NCBI GenBank assembly: GCA_963736975.1
Contig: CAVTQY010000002.1
Coordinates: 930,001-994,000, forward strand
From: CAVTQY01 sp963736975
GTDB taxonomy: Bacteria > Pseudomonadota > Alphaproteobacteria > Acetobacterales > Acetobacteraceae
Length of the DNA stretch: 64,000 nucleotides
Reading direction: 5' to 3'
Shown here: positions 54,190 through 63,318 of the stretch, one piece after another
Layout: the number at the start of each line of letters is the position of its first letter
Numbering within the stretch: the stretch's first letter is position 1
Made by a program: the position numbers and the translations under genes
The notes under the pieces: model-generated
Database searches by the model: none
Told to the model about the DNA's origin: nothing
What the model saw: only the letters and a program-made list of their open reading frames with translations

Positions 54190-55407
54190 ATGGCTGATGG
54201 AACCACCGCCGCAGAGCGGACCCATGTCTTGGTCGCCTGGCTCTGCGGTTTGGTACTCACGCTCGAAGGCTACGATTTCGCCTCGGTCGGCTTCGCGGTG
54301 CCCTCGCTCGTGGATGCCTGGCATGTCCGGCCGGTAGCCTTCACGCTGGTCCTGACAGCCGGGAATGTTGGCTTGTTGCTTGGCGCGCTTACGGCCGGGC
54401 CGATTGGCGATCGTATCGGCCGCAAGCCGGTGCTGATCGGCTGCGTTGCGACCTTCGGTCTGTTCTCTCTGCTCAGCGCATTTGCCGGTTCTCCCACCGA
54501 TCTCGCCTGGCTGCGTTTCGGCACCGGACTTGGTCTCGGGGGCGGCGTACCGCTGTCGATCGCACTGGCCTCCGACTACGCGCCACCGGGCGGACAGGGG
54601 CGGCTGGTCATCCTGATGAGCTCCGGCGTTTCGATCGGCAACACCGTCGGCGGGCTGCTTGCCAGCCAGATCGTTCGGTTTCTTGGCTGGCCGTGGATCT
54701 TCGTCATCGGCGGGGCGTTGCCACTGCTGGTGGTCACCGTGCTGCTGCGCTGGCTGCCGGAATCCATCGCATTGCGGCAGGACCGGGCGCCCGGCAATCG
54801 CGTCCTGGCGTTGTTTCAAACGGGACTGGCCCCATCGACGCTGCTGCTGTGGGCGATGAACCTGCTCAACCTGCTGAACAACTATCTCATCCTGCTCTGG
54901 CTGCCGGCGATCCTGCACGCGGCGGGCATCGCGCCATCCTGGGCGATCTTCGCCACCACGATGTATGCGCTGGGCACCATTATCGGTGCCTTCGGCACCG
55001 CACCCGTCGTGGACCGGATTGGGCTGGAGCGCGTGTTGACCGGGCTGTTGTTCGTCGGCGCACTATCCGTATTCCTGATCGGCGCCATGAACCCGCCATT
55101 CTTCGCGTTATCCCTGCTGATCGGCATCGCCGGAATCGGCATCGGTGGCTGCCAACACGGCATCAACGCGCTCTCGGGCCGGATCTATCCCCCGGCGATC
55201 CGCTCGACAGGCGCCGGTTGGGCAACCGGGTCAGGCCGCATCGGCACGATCGCCGGACCGCTGCTCGGGGGGTTGTTCCTCGCGCTCGGCTGGTCGGGGC
55301 GGGAGATTCTGCTGTTCGCGACATTGCCGGCGCTGGGGGTGACGCTTTCGATGGCCTCGCTTGATGTCGCCCAACGCCGGTTGCACGGGCGTCTTCACCA
55401 GGCGTAA
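54190..55407 (+). CDS. MFS aromatic-acid:H+ symporter (AAHS family)
   Basis: A 405-residue 12-TM MFS transporter. The motif GPIGDRIGRKP and LTLEGYDFASVGFAVPSLVD (D/G-rich TM1) match the AAHS family (PcaK/BenK/MhbT-type). GAGGGA before ATG 54190. The context, gentisate dioxygenase and hydroxybenzoate hydroxylases, suggests uptake of 3-hydroxybenzoate or gentisate. Inner membrane protein. Confidence 0.85.
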   Translation: MADGTTAAERTHVLVAWLCGLVLTLEGYDFASVGFAVPSLVDAWHVRPVAFTLVLTAGNVGLLLGALTAGPIGDRIGRKPVLIGCVATFGLFSLLSAFAGSPTDLAWLRFGTGLGLGGGVPLSIALASDYAPPGGQGRLVILMSSGVSIGNTVGGLLASQIVRFLGWPWIFVIGGALPLLVVTVLLRWLPESIALRQDRAPGNRVLALFQTGLAPSTLLLWAMNLLNLLNNYLILLWLPAILHAAGIAPSWAIFATTMYALGTIIGAFGTAPVVDRIGLERVLTGLLFVGALSVFLIGAMNPPFFALSLLIGIAGIGIGGCQHGINALSGRIYPPAIRSTGAGWATGSGRIGTIAGPLLGGLFLALGWSGREILLFATLPALGVTLSMASLDVAQRRLHGRLHQA

Positions 55408-55512
55408 GCTGTCTGGGGAACCGATCCAGAGTGCCATCGCGGCACACCACTGCCATTGCTTAGTTACATTCGCCATGACATGGTTTCGCCAGTCGGGGTA
55501 TTGATATAGGGC

Positions 55513-56250
55513 CTAAACGCGCTGCCCGCCGTCGATATGCACCTCGGAGCCGCTGATGTAGCTGGCGGTTTCAGAGCAAAGGAAGAACAGCAGGTCGGCG
55601 ACCTCGTGCGGCTGGCCGACCCGATGCAGCGGGATCGAGCGTTCAACGATTTCCGACGTGCCGGCCGACAGGATGGCGGTTTCGATCTCGCCAGGCGAAA
55701 CGGCGTTGACGCGCACGCCGGCGCGGCCGAAATCGGCGGCCATTTCGCGGGTGAGCGCCGCCAACGCGGCCTTCGAGGTCGCATAGGCGGCAGATGCGAA
55801 GGGATGCACGCGTGAGCCGACGATCGAGGTCATGTTCACGACATTACCGCGTGCGGCAATCAGGTCTTCGCGGAGGCCCTGCACCAGCGCGATCGCCGCG
55901 AAGAAGTTGACGTTGAAAATGTGCAGCCAGTCCTGATAGCCCATGTCCAGGCTGTGGATTTTCGCCCCGTCCGGCTTCTTCGGAGAGATCGCGGCGTTGT
56001 TGATCAGGGCGTCGAGCCGGCCGCCGGCGATTGCGCGAATGCGCGGCAACATCTCCTGGATCTGCGCGATATCCGCCAGATCGAGCTGTATGTGATTGCG
56101 CTCGCCGCCTTTCCAGGGACAGCGGGCGTCGAACGGATGGCGCGAGATGGTCAGGACGCGCCAGCCGGCATCACTGAATCGTTTCACTGCGGCGTGACCG
56201 ATCCCGCGGCTGGCCCCGGTCAGGAGAAGAATCCGCTCTGGTTCGGCCAT
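55513..56250 (-). CDS. short-chain dehydrogenase/reductase
   Basis: A 245-residue classical SDR. Cofactor motif TGASRGIGHAAV, NNAA, catalytic SIVG..Y ATSK (YATSKAAL) and PGEIET. C-terminal SGSEVHIDGGQRV. NAD(P)-dependent alcohol/ketone oxidoreductase; substrate unknown. Divergent from the small gene at 56370 by 119 bp. Transcribed opposite the gentisate operon, 105 bp from the transporter stop. Confidence 0.88.
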   Translation of the reverse strand: MAEPERILLLTGASRGIGHAAVKRFSDAGWRVLTISRHPFDARCPWKGGERNHIQLDLADIAQIQEMLPRIRAIAGGRLDALINNAAISPKKPDGAKIHSLDMGYQDWLHIFNVNFFAAIALVQGLREDLIAARGNVVNMTSIVGSRVHPFASAAYATSKAALAALTREMAADFGRAGVRVNAVSPGEIETAILSAGTSEIVERSIPLHRVGQPHEVADLLFFLCSETASYISGSEVHIDGGQRV

Positions 56251-56369
56251 AACTGGCTCCTCGGCTGCGCCGCGCCTCCCCGGAACCGGGGACCGGAGCC
56301 ATCGTTAGAGAACCGCGGGAGGCGCCGCAACTGCGGGGTGCCGCCCGCCAGCGACCCAGGAGGCGGCCA

Positions 56370-56681
56370 ATGTATCTCGCACGCTTCTCGTATTTTTTCC
56401 TGCCCGCCGACCGTCAGAGCGCCATCGAGTTCATCCAGCGCGAAGCCGCAGCCGCGCGGGAGCGAGGCTTGGCGAGCCGTCTGCTGATCCCGCTCACGCG
56501 TGGACCGGACGGCGCATCGCTGCAGTTCGAAGTCGAACTGCAGCAATTGGAGCAACTGGAGCAGTTCCGCCAGCGCGGCGTCGGCCAGCAGACCGGCGAC
56601 TGGATGCACGCCTTCAGTGAAATCCTGACCTGCCCGCCGGAGGTCGAGATCCTGCGGGTGGAGGCACCACCCGGTCGCTAG
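56370..56681 (+). CDS. conserved small protein of unknown function
   Basis: A 103-residue protein with an alpha/beta pattern (MYLARFSYFFLPADRQSAIE, then LLIPLTRGPDGASLQFEVEL). No motif I recognise; it could be a dimeric alpha-beta-barrel type protein. AGGAGGCGG before the ATG supports translation. Followed after ~50 bp by a palindromic repeat (56681-56717) shared with 11956. Confidence 0.6.
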   Translation: MYLARFSYFFLPADRQSAIEFIQREAAAARERGLASRLLIPLTRGPDGASLQFEVELQQLEQLEQFRQRGVGQQTGDWMHAFSEILTCPPEVEILRVEAPPGR

Positions 56682-56717
56682 AGCAGAGCGCTGCGGCAGG
56701 CGAAGCGATCACGCTCT
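56681..56717. repeat. dispersed repeat related to 11956
   Basis: AGAGC at the left and AAGCGATCACGCTCT at 56703-56717; the right arm matches the 11956 hairpin arm (AAGCGATCATGCTC) at 13 of 14. The left arm is degenerate, so the hairpin is incomplete. It lies in the gap between the small gene and the convergent cytochrome gene. Confidence 0.45.
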
Positions 56718-56733
56718 ACACCCTCGCCGAACG

Positions 56734-58404
56734 TTACGGATGCCCCTGGGCAGCGTGGGCGAGCGTGTTGGCCATCCACTCGGCGGGCGTCTGTTGGTTC
56801 GCCGAAGCCGCTTGGTCGATCTGCTGCAACGTGCTTGGCGGCAGCGCCACCGGCGTCATGACACGGATGTCTGCCGGTTGCACCAGCGAGGCGAGCTGAT
56901 CCTGTACGGCCATGCTGAACCGCATGAGCCGGGCGCGTTTCTGCTGGTTGCTCAACGCCGCATCATTGGCCACCACGGGGCAGAACGCCGCGATCATCGT
57001 ATTGCTCAGTGAGGCACTGGAAATACCAGGTTGTTGTGACCGGATCTCGTCGATCAGTCCGTCGATCTTGTTGGCCATATCCACGTCGCCGCCGGCGTCG
57101 AGGGTCTCGACCTCCGCCGGGGTCGCCAGCACCCCGGGAACCGGGGCGGAGCCGACTGCCGCGCAGTCGAACGCCCGTGCCGCCTGGGTGCCGCCCGGAC
57201 CGACCCCGGCGATGGCGCGCAGGCCGGCGACGAGCGATGGGGTCACATCTGGCACGCCGCGATTGCCGAAGCCCACCCGCACGTAATTGGCGATATCGGC
57301 GACCTGCTGGTCGCCCAATGCACCGGCAAAGCCCGGCATCCTGACGGAGCCGCCGGTTCCGGTCAGACCGCCGAGGATCGCCACCACCATATCGTGCGGG
57401 CTGAACTCTTCCACGACCGCATTGCCAGCAAGGTTGGGAATCGTGCCGGGAATCCCGGTCCCCTTGTCCTGATGGCATTGCGCACAGTTTTGCAGATAGA
57501 GGGCGCTGCCGCGGCGCAGGGTCGCCCGGGTTGCGTCGGCAACCTGCGCCGGCGGCTTCCGATCTGGTCCTTCCTTCAGATAGACGGCGACAGCGTGCAG
57601 GTCTGCCTCCGTTAGATAGTGCAGGCTGTCATGCACCACTTCCGACATCGGCCCGAATGCCACGCCCATGCTGGTATTTGCGCCGGTTTTGAGGAACTGC
57701 ACGATCTGATCGACCGTACGGGCCCCGATCGCTGACAGCGGGTCGGAGGAAATATTGGGCGCCAGCCACTGCGCCACCGTTCCGCCCGCGAGGGTCGCAT
57801 CTGTCTCGGTCGCGCCGAGCAGGTTGCGCGGTGAATGACACGCGCCGCAATGGCCTGGTCCTTCGACAAGATAGGCGCCGCGGTTCCAGTCCGCCGAATG
57901 CCGCGGGTTCGGCTGGAAGGTGCCCGGCGTGAAGAACAGCTCCCGCCACGCGATCAGCGTCATCCGGATGTCGAACGGGAAATCCATCGCGCTCGGGGCG
58001 CGCGGCGCAAACACCGGCTTGAGCGAGAACAGATAGCGCTTGATGGCCAGAACGTCGTCGCGGGTCATCCGCGTGTAGGAGGGAAACGGCATCACCGGAT
58101 AGAGATACTCGCCGCCATGGCCGATACCGTCGTGCAGCGCACCGTAGAACTGCTCGTCGGTCCAGCGCCCGATCCCGGTGTCCGGATCGGGGGTGATATT
58201 GGGCGAGGTCAGCATCCCGTAGGGCGTGGTGATCTGCAAACCACCGGCGAATGGTGTTCCGCCCGGGCTGGTATGGCACGGCATGCAATCGGCGGCGCGG
58301 CTCATGTACAGCCCATAATCGATACTGCCGGATACCTGCGCGCCCGCCGGCCCGATGGTGATGAACGCGGCCCCCAACACGATGGCGATCCAGCAACGAG
58401 ACAT
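56734..58404 (-). CDS. tri-haem c-type cytochrome (alcohol-dehydrogenase cytochrome-subunit type)
   Basis: A 556-residue exported cytochrome c. Signal peptide (IAIVLGAAFITIGPAGA), then three CxxCH haem sites: CMPCH (40-44), CGACH (~185) and CAQCH (~306). The YLVEGPGHCGACHSPRNLLG and WLAPNISSDPLSAIGARTVD blocks are typical of the cytochrome subunit of membrane PQQ/gluconate dehydrogenases. The C-terminal ~150 residues are extra and unassigned. Passes electrons to ubiquinone. No dehydrogenase gene is adjacent. It lies 23 bp from pqiC. Confidence 0.85.
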   Translation of the reverse strand: MSRCWIAIVLGAAFITIGPAGAQVSGSIDYGLYMSRAADCMPCHTSPGGTPFAGGLQITTPYGMLTSPNITPDPDTGIGRWTDEQFYGALHDGIGHGGEYLYPVMPFPSYTRMTRDDVLAIKRYLFSLKPVFAPRAPSAMDFPFDIRMTLIAWRELFFTPGTFQPNPRHSADWNRGAYLVEGPGHCGACHSPRNLLGATETDATLAGGTVAQWLAPNISSDPLSAIGARTVDQIVQFLKTGANTSMGVAFGPMSEVVHDSLHYLTEADLHAVAVYLKEGPDRKPPAQVADATRATLRRGSALYLQNCAQCHQDKGTGIPGTIPNLAGNAVVEEFSPHDMVVAILGGLTGTGGSVRMPGFAGALGDQQVADIANYVRVGFGNRGVPDVTPSLVAGLRAIAGVGPGGTQAARAFDCAAVGSAPVPGVLATPAEVETLDAGGDVDMANKIDGLIDEIRSQQPGISSASLSNTMIAAFCPVVANDAALSNQQKRARLMRFSMAVQDQLASLVQPADIRVMTPVALPPSTLQQIDQAASANQQTPAEWMANTLAHAAQGHP

Positions 58405-58427
58405 GTACGTTCTTCCCCCGAATACGT

Positions 58428-58997
58428 TCAGCCCAGCGCTGCAGCGATCCGATCGGCCAGCATGCCGAGCGCGCGGCTCATCGCCGGTACGATCGTCGAG
58501 ACCTTGCCCGATCCGGCTGCGACGGTGATGACCTCATGATGCGGGTCGCTGAGTGCCTTGCCGTTGCGGGTCAGCACCCAGTCCGCCGCCAGCGTCACGT
58601 GTCCGCCGGTATCACCCCAGAACCGCAGCACATTCAGCAGAAGGATGCGCAGCCCGCCAGGCGGCGCTGGATCTCCAGGTGACAACACCGAGCCGGACGG
58701 CAGTCGGCTGGCCAGATTGGTCGAGAGCGTGCTGCGGATCATCTGCTGCAGCGGACCGCCCCATATTGCGGTGCCGCTCACGTCCAGTTGGCCGCCGGGC
58801 GCGGCGACGACAACGGCGTCACGATCGATCACGCCGGGGATCGACACCTCGCCGACCTCGATCGGCGGCATCAGCGGCACGGCCGCGACCGGTCGCGCCG
58901 CCGGAGCCGGGGTGAGCGTGTAATCGACCGTCGGCGCGCTGCCGCAGGCGCTCAGCAACAGGCTCAGCAACAACAGCACGGGTCGGCGGATGCGCAT
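58428..58997 (-). CDS. pqiC: PqiC-like outer-membrane lipoprotein (ABC-type auxiliary, DUF330)
   Basis: A 189-residue lipoprotein. Lipobox LSACGS follows an N-terminal signal (LLLLSLLLSAC). The body (PPIEVGEVSIPGVIDRDAVV, IWGGPLQQMI) matches PqiC/YmbA-type proteins, which act with the MCE protein PqiB in outer-membrane lipid transport. Starts at 58997 overlapping the pqiB stop (TAATG). Confidence 0.85.
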   Translation of the reverse strand: MRIRRPVLLLLSLLLSACGSAPTVDYTLTPAPAARPVAAVPLMPPIEVGEVSIPGVIDRDAVVVAAPGGQLDVSGTAIWGGPLQQMIRSTLSTNLASRLPSGSVLSPGDPAPPGGLRILLLNVLRFWGDTGGHVTLAADWVLTRNGKALSDPHHEVITVAAGSGKVSTIVPAMSRALGMLADRIAAALG

Positions 58998-60694
58998 TAC
59001 TGCCTGCCTCGAACGAGAGCCGATGGATTGCGGTCGATATAGTCCGCCAGCTCGCGCATCGCGCGCGCCGCCTGCGTCAGTTCATACAGCGTCTGGCTGA
59101 GGCTCGATGAATTGAGCCCCAGCGGTCCTTGCCCGTTCACCGAGGCGACGACTTGCCGCGCTTCCGCCGCAGTGCTGTCCGCCTGGCGTGCTGTGGCGCG
59201 CAGCTCGGCGAGGATCGAGGGCAGCTCTTCCCGTACCGACACGCTGCTGCGTTCCAGATTCGTGACGGAACAATTCAGCGCATCCAGACTGTCGGTAAGA
59301 GCCGGCGACTGGCTCAGTGCGGCCAGCCGCGCGGTGGCGATGTGGATATCGCCGGCGATCTGATCGAGCGGCAGAGCATCGATCTTGTTAGCGATCGTAT
59401 TGAGCGCGATCATGATGCCTTGCATGCCCGCGCCGCCCGGAGCGACTGGGACTTCCGGCGGATCGCCGGCCAGTGTCGCCGCCGGGGCGTCATGTACGAA
59501 GACCAGCTCCACATCCGCCGGTCCGAGCAGCGGCACCGCCGATCCCGGTTGCGCGCGCAATCCCTGGGCAATCAGGTGACGCATTATCCCGTCCATCGCA
59601 TTGCGGTCGTTTCCGGTCCCGAAGCCAAGCCGCGTGGGATCGATCACGAAAGTAACCGGCTGCCGCAGCACGCCGGCCTGACCGTCATAGTGCAGGGTGC
59701 TTGTCTGTACCGTGCCGACCTGTTTGCCCGCCAGCATCACCGGCGCCCCTTCAGCTAGCCCTCCCGCATCGGTCCCGAACACAACGCGGTACACCAAGGC
59801 GTTGGCTGGCGGTGCGAAGGTTGCTTCGTTCTGCGACCCATACAGCGTGAAGGTGTGGCCGGACGCGGCCTCTCCCCGTTGCGACGGGGTGGCTGGCGTA
59901 TCGAACGCCACGGCTCCCCCGATCAGCGAACCGACCGGCGGGATTGAGAGATGCGGTCCCGCGCCGGCAAGCGAGAACTGCACGCCGCCCGCATCCCAGA
60001 ACTGCGAGTCATCGTGCACCAGCTTGTCGTAAGGCGCGGCCACGAAGATGGTGATCTGGAAGGTTTCGTCCGGCAGCAGTTTCGCTCCCTGCACCGTCCC
60101 CACGTTCAGATCGCGGAAATAGATCGCCGAGCCGCGCGAGACGTTGCCGAGCTGCTTGCCAAGCAGGACGAAGCCGCGCCCGGGCACGATGCCTTCCATC
60201 AGCGGCGGTTCGGCCAGCGCGGCATAGTCGTGCTGCACCGCTCCTGGCCGCGGCAGCACACCGATCGTTGGGCCGGAGATAATCGACTTGATCGAGGCCA
60301 GATCGCTCAGCCGCGGGCCCGCGATCCAGAACGCGGTGCCGGGACCGAGATGCCCCTCCATGGTCGCATCCATCCGGATATGTGCCCGAACGTGATGGAG
60401 GTCTTTCTCGAACGCGGCTGATTCGACCTGGCCAACCTGCATATCCCGATAATGCACCGGAGTGCCGGCGCCGATCCCGCCGCCTTCAAAAACAACGTCG
60501 ATCAGTGGCCCGGTAGTGGTGAGTTGTCTGAAGCCCAAATAGGCGACGATCGCAATCACTGCGACAGGTACCGCCCAGATCCAGCCGGGCCAACGGCTGC
60601 GCTGCTCGAGCGCGAGCACCGGGTCGGCGATAACGCGCGGGCGGGTTGGGCCGGAGTCCGGTGCGCGTTCCACCACTCGCGTTTCGCCGCTCAT
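58997..60694 (-). CDS. pqiB: PqiB, MCE-domain intermembrane lipid transport protein
   Basis: A 565-residue MCE protein with one N-terminal TM (WIWAVPVAVIAIVAYLGF). Three MCE domains show the PLIDVVFEGGGIGAGTPVHY and VRYRGI-like pattern (YFRDLNVGTVQGAKL, VMLAGKQVGTVQ). PqiB forms a periplasmic tube moving phospholipids. ATG at 60694; the raw frame continues in from pqiA because of a frameshift. Four-base overlap with pqiA (ATGA). Confidence 0.88.
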   Translation of the reverse strand: MSGETRVVERAPDSGPTRPRVIADPVLALEQRSRWPGWIWAVPVAVIAIVAYLGFRQLTTTGPLIDVVFEGGGIGAGTPVHYRDMQVGQVESAAFEKDLHHVRAHIRMDATMEGHLGPGTAFWIAGPRLSDLASIKSIISGPTIGVLPRPGAVQHDYAALAEPPLMEGIVPGRGFVLLGKQLGNVSRGSAIYFRDLNVGTVQGAKLLPDETFQITIFVAAPYDKLVHDDSQFWDAGGVQFSLAGAGPHLSIPPVGSLIGGAVAFDTPATPSQRGEAASGHTFTLYGSQNEATFAPPANALVYRVVFGTDAGGLAEGAPVMLAGKQVGTVQTSTLHYDGQAGVLRQPVTFVIDPTRLGFGTGNDRNAMDGIMRHLIAQGLRAQPGSAVPLLGPADVELVFVHDAPAATLAGDPPEVPVAPGGAGMQGIMIALNTIANKIDALPLDQIAGDIHIATARLAALSQSPALTDSLDALNCSVTNLERSSVSVREELPSILAELRATARQADSTAAEARQVVASVNGQGPLGLNSSSLSQTLYELTQAARAMRELADYIDRNPSALVRGRQ

Positions 60695-61891
60695 GCTACC
60701 TGCTCCGCACGATCCCAGAGGAGCCGCGGGTCGAACAACCGCACGGCCAGCATCGTTAGTACCGATCACCGCCAGGAAGGCCGGGGCGCCGCGACCGGCG
60801 CTGACACTCACCAAGCCGCCGATCTGCATTATCGGCAGAAAAATGGCGATCGTGAAGATATCGATGTTGGACCACCGGCCCACGCCCTCGATGAAGCGAT
60901 ACAGCCGGGTCTTGAACACCAGCCGGCTGGTGGATCCGTGGTGGGCCGACCACAGCAGCCAGCTCATGCCCAACAGCTTGGCCAGCGGAATGAAGATGCT
61001 AGCCACGAAGATAATTGCGGCCAGGGGCCAGAATCCGGCCTGGAGCAGCGTCATCACGCCGTAGGCAATTGTCTGTTCGCTGATCTTGCCGAACTGGTCC
61101 TGCAGGCTCATGGGGTACCAGTTTGCGACCAGATAGAGCGGATAGGCGGCGATCACCAAAGCGGTCGCCTGCATGATCGCGAAGGGTTTGCGTCGCCAGA
61201 GCCGTGCGAGACAGCGCGGGCAGCGCCGACCCGCAAAATGCGCAGGCAGGACGAGATCACACCCGGTGCAGGCGATGCGCGGACCGGCTTCAGGTGAATC
61301 GGGGCGATGGATCCGCCGCCACACCGAAACACGATCGAGGCTGGCCCGCGTTACCAGTGTCAGGAAAGCTGCCCCGATCAGCGACCACCCACCGACACCG
61401 ATCTGCACCGGAATGAAGACTGCGACGCGGCTATAGCCGATCGCGGCCCCGAACAGGAACACATCGGGCATGGACCAGTCGTCGAGCAGCCCGGACCAGC
61501 GAAACGCGACGGCGGTCCAGCGGCCCTGCACGCCAAGCCGGATCGCGCCCAGCGAGGCGGTGAGCAATCCGAAGCGGAAGAACGGCAGGATGACGCCTTG
61601 CAACGCCACAATGATGGCGAGCAGCAGCCAGCCTTCCTGCCAAAGGCTGAACGCGCCGGAGATCAGCCGGCTCGAACGCTCGATCCCAAGCACGTGCAAA
61701 GTGAGGAGGGTGCTGAAATTCGCCGGAAACCACAACAGGAAGGTGGCAAGCGCCAAGGCCAGCGCCGCATCGAGGCTGCGCCCGGCGGTCCGCTCCAGGA
61801 CTTTCGCGCACAGCCGACAGCGCAGCCGGCTGCCCGGATGCATCACTGGCAGCCGCTGGATCGTTCCGCAATCCGCGCACGCGATGATCAT
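60691..61891 (-). pseudogene. pqiA: PqiA, integral membrane partner of PqiB, frameshifted
   Basis: A ~400-residue PqiA with two zinc ribbons (CADCGTIQRL..CRLCAKVL and CTGCDLVL..CPRCLARL) and two four-helix TMDs. The raw frame fuses to PqiB through APAFLAVIGTND; the expected C-terminus is read in the next frame (VLTMLAVRLFDPRLLWDRAE). One extra base near 60762 (AGTACCGATC for AGTACGATC). Start ATG 61891 (MIIACADCG). Not at a GTTCGAAC site, unlike the other four. Confidence 0.85.
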
Positions 61892-61967
61892 GCAAGATTG
61901 TGCTTCACATCGTTCGAACGTTCTTCCTGTCACAGTCTAACAATGAACTTCGCTGTCGCGCCAGCGA

Positions 61968-63317
61968 TTAGCGCGATACCTCCAGAAGGTCAGTAACCAC
62001 CCGTTCGAGATCCCGCAGCGTGCTGCAGACGCGCAGCATATGGCAATGGGGTGCATAGCGGAACATATAGGAATCGCCGGTACCCCACGCAGCACGGTAT
62101 TCCGGGTTGAGCCAGATCAGCCGCGTCGCCTGCCCGGACAGGCGTTGCAGGATATCGACCCTTGGCTCGGTGTGGTTGCCGCGCGCATCCCCGAGGATGA
62201 TCACCGTTGTCCGGCGGTCCACAAGGCTGATCCAGCCTTCCTCGAAATCCGCCAGCGCATTGCCGTAATTCGAGGCGCCGTAGCCTATGATCAACATGAT
62301 GCGCGCGATCGCTGCCTCGATCGGCAGGTCTTCCAGGATGTTGCTGACCTCGATCGTCGAGCCGGCGAAAGCAAAACTGCGGATATCAGCCAGCGCCTCG
62401 TTCAGTGCATAAAGCAGCATCAGCAGGAACTGTGACATCGCAGCGACCGAGCCGGACACGTCGCACAACACGACGAGGCGCGGCTTCTCGATCCGCTTCT
62501 CCTTCCAGACAGTGATGAACGGAATCGCGCCCCAACCCATGTTGCGGCGCATGGTGCGCCGGAGATCGAGTTGCCCGCGCAGCCGCCGGCGACGCGGTTT
62601 TGCGTAGCGGGTGGCGAGCTTCTTGGCGATGGCGCGCACCAGCGCTCGCATCCGGTCGTAGTCGCGCCGGTCCAGATTTGAAAGGCGGGTCGAGCGTAGG
62701 ATCTCGGTGCGGAACTCCTCCGTTTCTCCCCGAGCGAACAGCAACAGGTTGCGATCGATAAAGTCGCGGACCCGCTGGCGCAGAGCCGCGATGCCGGCTT
62801 CCAGCCGGCGCGCACGGGCGAGGTCATCGGTATTCGCGCGCTCCCGCAGCACCGCAATGTCGTGCTCGACTTCGCGCAGGCCCATGCGGTCCAGCACCCG
62901 TCGGGCGTAAAGATTCCTTTGTGTGAAAAACCGGATGTTTGGCACGCCGGCCGCTTCGCCCGCTTCCTCCATCAGCGCGCCCAGGCCGGCCGTATCGTCG
63001 GCGAGCAGCATCTGTCCAAGCGCGCCACCGGCGCTGTTGCTTTGCACCGCGGCCGCGATATCGGCGGATGACGCGGGGTCCTCGACCGGTCTTATCTCTT
63101 CACGCCGGAAGTAGAGATCGAAGCATTCAGCGAGCGCTGTCTTCTCCTCCTGTGTCTTGGCCAATAAGAGGCCGAGCAAATCTTTCAATGCCGCACGATC
63201 GGCGTAGCCGACGAGCTCCACCGCGCGCATGGCATCGATGCTCTCGGCCGGCGAGATGCGCACGCCGGCGCCGCGCGCCGCCTCGAAGAAACGCAGCAGC
63301 GGTTGCGCTGCCTGCAT
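61968..63317 (-). CDS. VWA-domain protein, CoxE-like
   Basis: A ~449-residue protein with a C-terminal VWA domain; MIDAS motif VVLCDVSGSVAAM near residue 290, and YGASNYGNAL later. N-terminal and middle helical region matches CoxE-family proteins. CoxE works with the MoxR/AAA+ CoxD in cofactor assembly of molybdenum CO dehydrogenase and in related chelatase-like complexes. Follows the ATPase gene by 1-2 nt (start 63317, or 63332 with overlap). No coxLMS genes are in the window. Confidence 0.85.
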   Translation of the reverse strand: MQAAQPLLRFFEAARGAGVRISPAESIDAMRAVELVGYADRAALKDLLGLLLAKTQEEKTALAECFDLYFRREEIRPVEDPASSADIAAAVQSNSAGGALGQMLLADDTAGLGALMEEAGEAAGVPNIRFFTQRNLYARRVLDRMGLREVEHDIAVLRERANTDDLARARRLEAGIAALRQRVRDFIDRNLLLFARGETEEFRTEILRSTRLSNLDRRDYDRMRALVRAIAKKLATRYAKPRRRRLRGQLDLRRTMRRNMGWGAIPFITVWKEKRIEKPRLVVLCDVSGSVAAMSQFLLMLLYALNEALADIRSFAFAGSTIEVSNILEDLPIEAAIARIMLIIGYGASNYGNALADFEEGWISLVDRRTTVIILGDARGNHTEPRVDILQRLSGQATRLIWLNPEYRAAWGTGDSYMFRYAPHCHMLRVCSTLRDLERVVTDLLEVSR

Positions 63318-63318
63318 A

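Noticed and set aside
58997..61891. a single 978-residue PqiA-PqiB fusion
   Set aside because: The natural PqiA C-terminus is found in the next frame and pqiB has its own ATG overlapping the PqiA stop.
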